Origin: Angiostrongylus vasorum
Taxonomy: Eukaryota > Nematoda > Chromadorea > Rhabditida > Metastrongylidae
DNA: 64,000 bases
Assembly: GCA_018806985.1 (NCBI GenBank)
Contig: JADANN010000306.1
Coordinates: forward strand, 365,501 to 429,500
Direction of reading: 5' to 3'
How positions within the stretch are numbered: position 1 is the stretch's first letter; each line of letters begins with the position of its first letter. Positions 38,447 to 48,989 of this stretch are shown one piece after another. The translations under genes and the position numbers were made by a program. A model generated the notes under the pieces. The model saw only the letters and a program-made list of their open reading frames with translations. It was not told where the DNA came from and searched no databases.

Positions 38447-40455
38447 AATTCTGCCACAGTATCCAGCACACTGGGCGCTGCCGTATACGACGTCAGGCGG
38501 GGGGGCAATAGCGAAGAGACGATCAACCTTCAGGTTCCACAGGACGTCAATGGGAACGGACAAAACAAAGATTCCCACGACACCCCATTAAGACTGCTTC
38601 TTGCTGTGGACCTATGACGCCAGAACACTCTCTTCAGACCGACCTTTATGCAGTTCTTGTGGCAACCGATCGCATCAATTTTCTCGTGATCGCCCACAAG
38701 ACTAGAAAAAGCAGGAAGACCAATATACGTAAATTAGATGATGGAACAGTTGTCATTTGTGAAAGAATATTCCTGTTACGAAATGTAAGAGCCGTTGGTT
38801 TTGTCGTACACCCATCTCTTTCTTATCTTAGTCACCACACGTGAAGTCCTTTCACTGCGCTTAGCCATTCTTCATCCCCCAACATCGTGTTAAAAGAAAG
38901 TCTGTATCATCAACTGTTACTCACCAACTTGTACAGCCGATTAGAGTGAACTGCACGTGCTTTACAACCAACTGGAGGAAGGAATCTGCAACGAGAAGTC
39001 ACTCTATTAATTCGTTGTCAGAGACTTCAAAGCCAGATTCGGCACAACCAACGAAAATGAATACAAGATAGGAAAATTCAAATAGGGGATAAGGTGGAAA
39101 TAGAAACTGTTTTGGAGGACTCCTCTCCGCGACACGTACCTACCGTGGGGATTCACTCTTCGGGAAGAGAGACGATCGCCGATGGACAAGCAAGCCTCCC
39201 GACAGCATGAATCTTGCGGAGATCGATCACATTCTGACAAACAGAAAGTGGTTACTTTTTATCAGCTCAGCAGTACCTGGATTCTGCAGTGGATCTGATC
39301 ACCACGTTCATCGTTCGAAAATTCGACCCAGCTTTAAGCTGGGAAAGAACTGCTGTCATCATCCAGAAAAAACGAAACACGAAGTGTATGACAAAGATAT
39401 TCTTAATAAAGTCTTTTCCCCCACATGATTGGAAGATAAAGGCAGAGCCGACTGAGGACTGCAAACTGCTTGTCGAATTACTTAATAGTTGTGCCGAACG
39501 TGCGTCACTTCCTCAAATATGAAGTCCAGACCGCATCTCCGTTAGTACAAAGGAGTTGCTGGAAAAGAGAAGGACGTTGAAGCTTGGTCCTACTGTAGCA
39601 CACCTCGTATAGTGACAACGAATGCCAGCTGTAGAAGATCTTTATAGGACGATTTTTATCGGTACTTCAAAAAATTCTTTGGAAAAAGCTCAGAAACGAT
39701 CCAGTCAGAAGAAATGCCATTATGATGTTTGCGAGTTTCTCGAGTTCCACTATTAGCCCTAATGAACGAAGATGGGACTATGACTACATTTCGCCATGAT
39801 ATGGAATGAATAACGGAAAGTTTTATACCAATCTTTCTCGCTCTACAATCTCCGTCTCGAACCCCAAAAATCCCCACTAGGGGAAAATGCATTCGTGATT
39901 CCACCCTCCGAAGCTCCAGTTGCAACAGATAGCATAAAGCGATGCACAGCTCCAGCACCCGATAATGTCCATAGAGCTGTTGGTCACAAATTATGTGTAG
40001 TTTTCGCAACCCACATGATTTCCTACCTTCGGCGTACGAAAATCTCAGACCAGTGGAGAACGCCTTGCACTTCATAGATGGCATCGTTATCTCTTCTAGT
40101 AATACTAATGAAGCAGAGACGATGTTCAATAAACTCAAGGATGCGGGAAAAAGACTGGACTGCACATTAATAAGGCGAAGACCCATTTTATGAAGAACCC
40201 ATCGTACGAAGGTGAATAAGTCAAACTGGATGGTTTCCTGATTACAGAAACTAACTCATACACATGCCTTTGACGTCTAATAAACATGGAAAATAACATA
40301 AAAAAGGAATTAGGTTGAAGAAGGGAGGCACTTGAGCACTCAAAGAGGTGGTCGACCAAGCAACGGACCCAAAACACTGCCTCACCTTCTCAACTCATCA
40401 GTCCTCCCACCGCTCTGTTTTGTAGCAGAGACACAAGTTGAAACCTTCACCCGAA
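38447..40455 (+). mobile_element. RTE-type retrotransposon, lineage 2, broken copy
   Basis: Plus strand. Endonuclease: VLVATDRINFLVIAHKTRKS, VRAVGFVVHPSL, AEIDHILTNRKW then FCSGSDHH (the catalytic GSDHH motif). Then a large deletion, the end of the reverse transcriptase (ENALHFIDGIVISSSNTNEA, where FADDIVL is changed to FIDGIVI) and a tail with HLLNSSVLPPLCFVAETQ. Numerous stops. Confidence 0.8.
39207..39428 (+). pseudogene. RTE endonuclease C-terminal fragment
   Basis: A 73-codon open frame containing AEIDHILTNRKW and FCSGSDHHVHRSKIRPSF, the end of an APE-like endonuclease (motifs 'D-H-I' and 'GSDH'). The family cuts target DNA to prime reverse transcription. It is cut off from the N-terminal half by shifts near 38850-39190. 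Confidence 0.75.
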
Positions 40456-41150
40456 TTCAAGAAGCTGTGATGAGTCAGCGCGGCTGCGGACCAGCAAACT
40501 GTCAGCATAATCCTTTTTGGTGCAAGTTGGGATTCGGTAAACGCTGTAGAGCCTTATCGCAATCCAATTATTCAACGTTACCCGTGCAGAAACTTCGTGA
40601 ATCCTCGTCTCGTCGCGCATCACAGTCCATTCAAGAAAAGGGTCGTTCTGTTTTGCAGATTAAGAGCAGACGACACTTCAAAACGACAGTTTTCTTAATT
40701 ATCGTTTAATTCGTGCTGTGCCCATTTGTCTAGTTTTTTTTTGTCCTTTCTATATGATTCAATTGGGTGGAAATTGTTCCTGTGCTTACGCCAAGTTGCT
40801 CTGCAAGCTCTTGAACTTGTTCGCTTGTTTAGTTCCACTAGTGTCTTCAGTTGGCCGTCGTCAGGTCATTGGGACGTCCGCGGACCTCCTTATCTTCGAG
40901 GTCGAAGTCACCAGGTCGGAATTTCCGGAAGCCACGTTCGCACTGTTGCTTCACCAGCACTACCTTCACCCCAAACTTCCTTAATGTTTCGAGCCGTCTC
41001 TGCTGCACTATGACAGAGTTTAAACTGATAATAGAAAATTAGACGAGAATTCGTTTCTGACGTCTGAAATGGCAAAGCTCGAAATTGGTAAAAAAAAGTT
41101 TAACTTTTGATAAAAAAATAAACACACGGCTAAAATTGCTTAAAATTAGC
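40456..41150 (-). mobile_element. mariner transposon relic
   Basis: Minus strand, decayed frames in order: VVLVKQQCERGFRKFRPGDF and DLEDKEVRGRP (helix-turn-helix region, about 41000-40880), VQELAEQLGVSTGTIS (second HTH), SSALNLQNRTTLSWMDCDA-like catalytic core start, and LVRSRADSSQLLEF near 40480. This order is that of mariner transposases. The region with the third catalytic Asp is missing. The 3' end abuts RTE sequence. Confidence 0.75.
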
Positions 41151-41228
41151 TTTTTTAATGACATGTAATATGTTAGGTACAAATATCTTATTGTTATCTT
41201 ACTGATAAAAATACTTAAAACGATAGAT

Positions 41229-41553
41229 TTTAGCTTATTATTTACTGCCTACTCTTTTTACTGGCAGGGTATGTTATGAAATATAACTTCAGTGTTGCTG
41301 AGATGACCGCAGGTGCTTGCAGTGGGGAACGAACGCGCTATTACCCTTTCCACGGTCTAACGCGTTCACCACCACACCATGCGGGTACACCATGGCGCTA
41401 ATCGATAGAACTAGCTGAAAGACAGGCGAAACGAAGAACTCGCAATGTGTGGTGGTGAACGCGTTAGCCGCCGCAAAGGCTAATAGCTCTGTTCGTTCCT
41501 CACCGCAGACACCTGCGGTCCAGAATTTTGCAAATATCTCAGCATCATTGAAG
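41229..41553. mobile_element. Foldback tRNA-like element FB3
   Basis: A 325-bp inverted element with a 14-bp target-site duplication differing at one base (41215-41228 TTAAAACGATAGAT; 41554-41567 TTAAAACGATAAAT). The left arm is the mirror of the right, the shared centre being GCTAGTTCTATCGAT/ATCGATAGAACTAGC. Both arms contain the GTGGTGGTGAACGCG tRNA-like segment. Confidence 0.87.
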
Positions 41554-41618
41554 TTAAAACGATAAATACTTTAAAATGCTCATTTATTTCTGAACCATCT
41601 TGTGCGAAACATTTGCAG

Positions 41619-41886
41619 GGCGGCCACACAATAGCAAGAATGGAAGGAAAAGGGACGTAATTAACAGTGGAATGGACTCCAAGAAAATGCAAGCGTGCAC
41701 TTCAAAGAACATCCAAAGATTGACAGACGTGTTCGTGGTTAACGTCAACCGTCTACATCTGCAGTTGGCAAAGATTTCAGGACTACGGAATGGGTCTCGC
41801 CGACGTCACTTTGTTCGAAGCAGACAACCATCATCGACGAAGACTGCTCGAGAAAGAAGAGACGGGAGATCTAATTATCTAAGCAA
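41619..41886 (+). CDS. Unidentified internal exon candidate
   Basis: Acceptor CATTTGCAG and donor GTAAGC, 268 bases without a stop, phase 1 in and phase 2 out. It encodes a Lys/Arg/Ser-rich segment (RPHNSKNGRKRDVINSGMD, then NIQRLTDVFVVNVNRLHLQL and RRHFVRSRQPSSTKTARERR). No domain recognised. It is phase-compatible with a terminal exon candidate at 48880. It sits right after FB3. Confidence 0.4.
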
Positions 41887-42269
41887 GTAAGCGGAGAACC
41901 GGTTGTTGCTTTGTCTTTTTCACTACATTCTTAATGCTTTTGTAAACTTCCTAATTCGCTTGTCTTAGTACATTATCCTAACTGCTTGACACAGATAAAA
42001 AGAGTTGGAACACGTGTGGACATTTGTTCCGTCTCGTGTGCGAAGTGAATTGCTGGTAAATATCGTTTTCTTGGGATAGAAATGAATATCAATTTTCCTC
42101 AAAGTTCTGCCAGCTCTGTTCCTGCTTCGCTCTTGCTTGATGCCACGTGAAATCAGTGATATCGTCAGCAAGGCAAAGTGGGCATGGCTGTTGGCAAGTT
42201 GCCAAACGAAAGTTCACTTTTGTTATCACACACTAGCTTTCATATGACGTCCCCGTAAATGGGTACTTG

Positions 42270-42655
42270 GATACTTTGATGGCCCGTCTTACTGGTTGTG
42301 CGAGCCCAGCACTACTTCCATTCTCTGGAGATTTGCTGGTCAAGCCATTGTGGTTCCCTGGAGTCGCGAGGACAGCCTAGCCAAAGTCTACCCTAGGTCG
42401 TTACCACCACAGCCAGTTGCAGCCCTTGTGGATCAGAGGGAGATGTGCCTCCATGCGGGTGGTTTGATACCAGGGCGATAGTGAATCCTAACAGTAGTTT
42501 ACTCCTAGCTGGAATTCCTGCTGGAACCGCCGGACTCCTTCTCAACTTGGGAGACCTTGCCGGGTGATGATTTCCCTTCTGTGTACATCGCAGAACGACT
42601 CCTAGGAACACCTCCCAACCACGATGAGGCGGTAAACCGGTGAGAGCTCTCTTAT
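42270..42655 (+). mobile_element. Rep-C retroposon copy 5
   Basis: Plus strand, nearly full length: ACTTGGATACTTTGATGGCC at the start, GTGGTTCCCTGGAGTCGCGA, CAACTTGGGAGACCTTGCCG, ending GAGGCGGTAAACCGGTGA. Confidence 0.82.
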
Positions 42656-42837
42656 ATGGCTGCACATAATTTTGGTAGAACTGAGTTTCAAGCAAGGATA
42701 TCATGGCAGTCCAGAACTTCCTCGACTCCATTATCAATCCTATTTCAATTAAAGTTTAGGGTCGTTTTTTAAGCCAATAAAAGCAGGTACTTATGGCGTG
42801 ATGTATTTTCTAAATTTTGTTATCGTACCCTCATGGT

Positions 42838-43140
42838 TGGGGCACGTGTAGTGCAGTGGTTAGGAGGTTCCCCCGCCATTCACACGTGGACTTTGATTTG
42901 ATAGGTACCCCCGGGTGGTTCACCAGGCTTTCTATCCACCTGTGGTCGGTGGTTGGTACAAGACTTCTCTGTGAGGACAGCACCACCGACTTGACATATG
43001 GCTGGGCCACCGCAATTCATTGTTAAACCCAGATGTGCATTTAATCTCCGCTGATTGTGCTCAGTGAAGTCAAAATGCCGGTCACTTATTTTACGGATTG
43101 ATCAGTGCCGAACACTTTTGTCCTTTACGCTTTAATTCAC
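42838..43140 (+). mobile_element. tRNA-derived SINE copy 6
   Basis: Plus strand: head GGGGCACGTGTAGTGCAGTG, diverged box B, body with GTCGGTGGTTGGTACAAGAC and CCACCGCAATTCATTG, tail GCCGAACACTTTTGTCC. More diverged than copies 1-3. Confidence 0.7.
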
Positions 43141-44257
43141 ATGATCTCTCGTGGTGAAATGTTTTCAAAACTCTATTACATTTGCAGATGCTGCCACACT
43201 TCATTTGAATCTTTGTCAATCCAATTTAAGATAATTTGGTCGATAATTTTGTTCACGATACCACGTTAGGAGATTGAACGATAGAGGTCATCAGCTTGTA
43301 GGGTCTCCGTTCCTTCATTAATTGGTTTTCGTCCTTCATCTGTTGATTCTGTCACCCTTAATCCTTTTCCTTCATTTTAGCTTAACTATACACTGACTCA
43401 ATTTTCTCACCATTTTTATACATTTTTATTTTTTTCTAAACATTCGAGAGGATGATACGCAACTTTGCCAGTTGTCATCTGCATGGCAAAATAACGGAGT
43501 CGTCACGATGAGTTACTCCGAAGTTCTACCATCTCAAGTGAAAACCACTGCCATATCGATAGTGCACAGCAATCGACTTAAAAACGTTAAATCCACAACT
43601 CTGAAGAATTCAATGCCACTTCTTCTCAAAAGGCCAGCTAAGCTCATTGTATGTAAGTGAAACGCAAACTGCCTGTTATATCAAGCTAACGGTTGGCGGA
43701 TAAAGTTCATTTTTGCGGAAAAAGACGTCGATGAGTGGATTAACAAAAACTATTCTGTAGAATTCATCGGTGAAAAATCGAAGAGCACCAGGTCCGGACA
43801 GGACAAGATCAGAACACCTGAAGAACCTTCCGCCAGTCCTCGTAAACACACTGGCTCAGCTGTTCACACGTTACCTGTCTCAATGCAAGGTCACTACTCA
43901 GTAGAAGACCAGCACGACCGTTTTATTGTTCAATAAAGGTTACCTATACGATATCGGCAGCTATCGCCCAATCTGCTTGCTGTCTGTCGTCTACAAACAC
44001 TTCAGTCATCCTAAACAAGATTGACAGAACACTGGAAGAAGGACAGCCATGTGAGCAAGCAAAGTTTTCGAGAAGGATTTAGTACGATAGACCACATCCA
44101 AATGATAACAAGGCTCATTGAAGTATCGCTAGAGTATAAAGACCGCTCTCTCTCACTTTCATCGGCTTACAGAAGGCCTTTGATTCAGTTGAGATAGAAG
44201 CACTCATGGAAGCCCTTGATAGTCAAGGAGTCCCTGCTCAGTGCATAAAGATTCTTC

Positions 44258-44848
44258 GTGAGCTGCACAAAAAATTTCACATCCAAGATGTCACCATTCT
44301 ACAACGATATTAACATTGATGTCAAAAGAGGGGTTAGGCAAGGCGACACCATCTCGCCAAAATTATTTACCGCCACCCTCCAGAACGTCATGCGAACATT
44401 GGAATGGGATAATATGGGAGTGAAAATCGATGATCGGCAGTTACACCATCTTGGCTTTGCTGACGACATCGTCCTTATAACACCAAACATTAGCCAGGCG
44501 GAATGGATGCTTGCCGACTTTGATAGAGCCTGTGGAAAAATCGATCTTCGACTAAACCTCACAAAAATGATGTTCATGAAGAACGGATTGGTTTCCTATG
44601 CAACATTCACGCTCAACGGAACGAATATCTCCGACTGCTCCAGTTATGTTTATCTAGGTCGGGAAATCAACATGTTGAACGACTTAGCTCTAGAGTTGAG
44701 CAGAAGGGAAACGAGCGGCTTGGGGAGCCTTCAAGAGCATCGAGGATGTAGTGAGGAGAACAAAGAACACCCGACTCCGTGTCGACCTTTTCGACTCAAC
44801 AGTGCTTCCTGCCCTAACGTATGCGTCAGAAACGTGGTCGCTGCATAA
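44258..44848 (+). pseudogene. RTE reverse transcriptase fragment
   Basis: A 196-codon open frame of a non-LTR (RTE clade) reverse transcriptase, which copies element RNA at the nicked target. It has RGVRQGDTISPKLFTATLQN (motif 4 with QGD), then HHLGFADDIVLITPNISQAE with the catalytic FADD box, and LTKMMFMKNGL. Motifs before QGD lie upstream in other frames (IDLQKAFDSVE at about 44165). After about 44690 the frame shifts. The remaining C-terminal region continues in other frames (44751-45011 and 44978-45280). Not functional as it stands. Confidence 0.85.
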
Positions 44849-44977
44849 GCAGTATGAAAGATCACTCAGTGTTATTGAACGCGCAGTCGAAAGGACGATG
44901 CTAGGAGTATCCCGTTTCACACAAGTAAGGGAAGGGATCCGAAGCTCCGACCTGCGTCAGACGATCAAAAATCAAAG

Positions 44978-45280
44978 ATGCCGTTCTGTACGCCCAAACA
45001 ATCGAAGATAAGGTGGGCCGGACACGTAATGCGTATGAATGACAACCGATGGACAAGAGCCGTTAGTGACTGGATTGCTCGGGATGTCAAACGTACTGCA
45101 GGAAGACCACCGACCCGATGGTCAGAGTTCTTCACGAAGAGCCTAGAAGAAAAATATGATGCTCGACGAGTCCCTAGAGCGAGCATAACCCACTGGGCTA
45201 CTCCTGCACGCGACAGGGAAAAATGGAAGATTTGCTGGCGCCTGCTCGAGTCACTCGATGATCGACGGGACTACAGGTAA
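44978..45280 (+). pseudogene. RTE C-terminal region fragment
   Basis: A 100-codon frame: IRWAGHVMRMNDNRWTRAVS, then DVKRTAGRPPTRWSEFFTKS, and ending SLDDRRDYR. This is the conserved C-terminal 'RWAGHV.R..D.RW...GRPP.RW' region that follows the reverse transcriptase in RTE elements. It is separated from the RT frame by shifts. Confidence 0.82.
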
Positions 45281-45539
45281 TACAGGTGATTCTGTAGAAT
45301 CCAGCAGATGAGAAACTCCAATTTGTCTCATAAAAAAGATTCGTGTCACTTTTAGCTGCGAATGCAGGAATTCCACAATTAATGTGACTGATTCCTCCTC
45401 TTCTGCGCTTATTTATAAAACGCGTTTTTTTCTCTCTGCCTACGATGTTTCTACAAGTAGCTGCAAAGTAGCTGTACAACAGAGCCGGCTAAATAGGTGT
45501 AAATCAGTTTCACCATTTCCATGACTTCCGGGTTTCGAC

Positions 45540-45780
45540 ACGTTCATTCGGTGTCTACCGCATTCAATTACGGGTGCGTGCAGAGCGGTTCGACCTGTTG
45601 CCTCAGCACACCGAGGTTGCCTGAGAGCATTACAGCACTGAATTCATACACTGGTTTTTCCGCCGCCAGCCTTTGTAAAGGCCAGATATGCACTCAAACA
45701 CTTCAAAGCGATCCTTAACGGAGTCGAATTCATGGGGGCATCCCTTAGGGACTGATCAACGCCGAGAGCCTTATGAATTT
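45540..45780 (+). mobile_element. tRNA-derived SINE copy 7 (decayed)
   Basis: Plus strand: recognisable only in the body and tail (AAAGGCCAGATATGCACTCA, GGGACTGATCAACGCCGAGA). Confidence 0.6.
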
Positions 45781-46242
45781 TTGTAGCTAATATTTTAAAT
45801 ACGAAGAAGGAATAGCTTTACAGAAAAGCAAAAGCACTGATCTATGAAAACAAAGTGTGGTTCATCGGCAGTCATTATTTTAAGGAAAACTGTCACAGGA
45901 CGGATTTTACGATCATAGCTACCAGAACGCCTGCTATCACGACAATGAGAGAACTACCTAGTTCTAGAACCCAATCGAGCGAGAGTTCGATATAAGTACG
46001 AACTTCACACATTCGTCCTCTATTCAGATCCGTTATAAAGTCCTCGTAAAGCCTGTATCAAGAATAGACGAATGCTAAATTTTCAGTACGGCGAAAAGAC
46101 TACACTTTGTGGATTCACTCTCAAAGGGAACTGATCTCTTCTCGCATACGAAGAATTTCTAACTTTGTTCGATACAAATAGTTCACAAGGCGTGGTGACC
46201 CTTCTGTCCCTCGAAAGAATTATTGGGCTGGTCTGACGTGCT

Positions 46243-46530
46243 AAAGGACAAAGGATAAAATTTTCGCCTTTGATTAATCTCTTATGGATACGCCTTGCAT
46301 TCAACTTGATTAAGTGTCGTCGGAGTGACTGAATGCATACCTGGTCTTTCCAGTGAATTGCGGTAACCCTACAGATGTATCGAGCCAGTGCTGCTATGCT
46401 CCCAGAGAAGTCTGCTATCAATTTGCCGATCCCGGAACGATGGAAGGCTTGGTGAGCCACGGGCACAGGGATTGATTCCAAGCGTGTGTTGCAGGCGTCC
46501 CCGACCACTGTGCCACACGCGCCCCTTGGT
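46243..46530 (-). mobile_element. tRNA-derived SINE copy 8
   Basis: Minus strand: head with GGGGCGCGTGTGGCACAGTG near 46525, box B GGAATCAATCC, body GAGCATAGCAGCACTGGCTC. The tail ends near GGCGAAAATTTTATCCTTTG. Confidence 0.8.
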
Positions 46531-47159
46531 GCACTACAGGAGAAAATGGGATGACAGTGGGGCACGCTGAAGTCGCTTAGTAATTAATGTGATTCGAGGT
46601 GACATATCATAGGTGAACATGAATAGAAAAAATCGTAATATATAATTGATATAGGGAATAGCCTTTCTCGAGTTCCTTCTTCAGGATGGCAGACGCGATA
46701 TTACTTGTAGTTAGGAAAAAAGGGTTAAGTGTGCATTGAATCACTTCTTGCATTAAAATGATTTGTCGCTAAATAGAAATGCCGTAAAGCATTTCACTAT
46801 CCGATTAAGTGTATGATTTGAAAATCGGTGAAGAAACAGTGATAATGCTCAAAGCAGTCGATGCTAGTCATGTTTTTTCTCTATTGTTACTCAGTGAGAA
46901 TAGTGGGAGGACGATCAATACTTCAGTGTGGAATGAAAAATAGGATAATAATTGACACATTTGATAGGAAAGTTCCATTAACCCGTTTTATGGCAAGCAT
47001 CTGTCTCCGATTTCCTGGAACGAATGCAAAGCACGGAGGTCGAAAGATAAGATTCTAAACTTTTATTCTTGAACTTCACTGGACCATTCCATGATTAATT
47101 ATTAGTGTTGTCTATTGATAAGCTTACATGACTTTGTTAAAAAAACTTTATTGTGGCTT

Positions 47160-47330
47160 AGGATCTCCAATCAAATCAATTCCACTCGATGCAACGACGG
47201 CGACGACATCAGAAGAATGAAGTAAGTCATATGGGCAACCGATTCCAATCACCGTGGCTCTGAAGAAGGCGAAGCCCCGAAACGTTAAACATAATAAAGA
47301 TTTGCAACGAACTCGCGGAAACTTATCAAT
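47160..47330 (+). mobile_element. Penelope-like 3' block fragment
   Basis: Plus strand: GTGGCTCTGAAGAAGGCGAA at 47261-47280, then GCCCCGAAACGTTAAACATA. No coding part of the element is adjacent. Confidence 0.6.
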
Positions 47331-47599
47331 AAACCAGAATATAAGATCCTGAGTACTGACATCCTCAGGCAGATTGGCCCACAGCATCTGTAGTTCATTT
47401 ACGAATTGGCTGGGACAGTGATTGTAGCTTCCCATTATATAATAATGAATCCCCAAAAATTGCTTCGAGCCCATGTGAATGGCAATGGCCACCCGTTGTT
47501 AAAGAAACTGCTACCAAACAAATGAATTCAAATGATTTCATATGAATGCCAATCTCATTAAGGACTGAAACAGGGGCTGCTTCTTAAAAGAGAATTAGA

Positions 47600-47815
47600 G
47601 TGGAAGAAATGCTGCCTTTTCTAGTTATGTACGACTGTGATAGTGAAAAGGCGCAGATTTATAACGGTGGTATTTGCGAAATTGAAAAATCAGGATCCCT
47701 GCAAGGTGCTAGAAAGTTCCGATCATTTCTACACGAATTTCTAAGCACAGAAAATGTGCAAGAAGGATGCAGAGAAATTACTTGCAAACTTAATCGAGTA
47801 GAAATAGGAATTTAA
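47600..47815 (+). other. Unidentified small open frame
   Basis: A 71-codon ATG frame: MEEMLPFLVMYDCDSEKAQI ... KFRSFLHEFLSTENVQEG ... Protein-like, with acidic and Cys residues. No family recognised and no splice context established. Confidence 0.25.
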
Positions 47816-48879
47816 AAACATCTCAAAAGTCGTCTTCAGAAGGAGGAAGAAGGAAAGGGAAAAACCAATAAAGGAGAGTGTTTAAATTCAGCATAAACAA
47901 AAAAAACGACTGTACGATGTGACTAGCAACTAGTAACGTTATCCGAGAAACGGAAAGTAACTAGTAAACTATTGGAAGAGAAATATGGCAGAAATGAACT
48001 CGTGGAAGCAAAAAATGACGGATATGGTTTAATTCTTCCAGAGAAAAGATGCGTTCGGTTGAGATGCCGATTTCAATACATTGACTCATTGGAGGTGGTA
48101 AGTGGGAGCACTATTAAGGACGATTTTGTAAACTAAGATGCACTGATACTAATAGGAGCAGGAGAAGTCAGAACGGATACATATGCACTCTTATGACCCT
48201 CGGCATACAGTATTGACAGCTATCATGGTTTTAAAAACAAAAAGAGCCTGAATTAGAGCAAAGCATTATTGTTTGTACTCTTTTCATTATCGTGAATCAC
48301 CGACTGGACTAGAACGGAGCGATGCAATAACTAGAATTCAAGGCCGAAGGTAAAGTGCGCCTGTATTCAACATAGGTACGGCCTAAAATTCACAACGCTT
48401 TCACCAGGGATTTGGTGCTTGCATACTGGTTATTCCCGGTAACCCAAAAAGTAAGGAATCCAATGAAAAAATAATGAAGCTTGTCATCAAATGGTCATCC
48501 AGAATTCGGAAAATGGTGTATTTTTGAAGTTACAATGGTAACTGTTAAGTTCTATTCGCCCATATTCTTAAAAGCACAACAGTTCCTACTTGTTCTCCAA
48601 CAATACTCATTCTTCGCCGTATATGAGCACTGAGAATATAGATAGAAAAGGCAAATATAAAGACAAAACACTGCCCTATTTCTCTACTGGTTACCGTTAT
48701 TTGCAATGAAGTCGAATTCTTTACTATAGCTATGTGAACATAACCTTACTCAAGTTCTCAAGTAGAATTACAACCAAAATGTAACAATGGAAAATTTTCA
48801 CGGCACTTCTGACGGTTATTCTTTTGTTAACTTCACTAAGTTGGCACGCTTATTGAGAGCCATGTAGATAGCATTTCAG

Positions 48880-48985
48880 AAGTGTTAACGACGACGTTGG
48901 CAAAAAAAAGCGCTCCGGCAGACGAAGAGTGATGAACGCAACGTCGAGTAGCTTCGGACGTGCCATTTCCGCTGATCGTTCATAG
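48880..48985 (+). CDS. Unidentified terminal exon candidate
   Basis: After acceptor GCATTTCAG, 106 bases encode SVNDDVGKKKRSGRRRVMNA and TSSSFGRAISADRS, then TAG. It starts in phase 2, the phase in which the exon candidate at 41619-41886 ends. The two could be joined across a 7-kb intron that contains an RTE copy. No similarity recognised. Confidence 0.35.
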
Positions 48986-48989
48986 AGAT

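Larger units (their letters stand above)
43735..45295 (+). mobile_element. RTE-type retrotransposon, lineage 1, copy A
   Basis: Plus strand, 5'-truncated: reverse transcriptase from about 43790 (frame RSTRSGQDKIRTPEEPS-like, with shifts) through the intact central frame to the C-terminal region ending near 45280. It has at least three frameshifts. There is no endonuclease upstream. Confidence 0.85.

Noticed and set aside
39656..40186. 176-codon minus-strand open frame
   Set aside because: Antisense to RTE lineage-2 reverse-transcriptase remnants, which read coherently on the plus strand.
47148..47492. 114-codon minus-strand frame
   Set aside because: Includes the reverse complement of the Penelope-like 3' block, so at least its centre is non-coding repeat.
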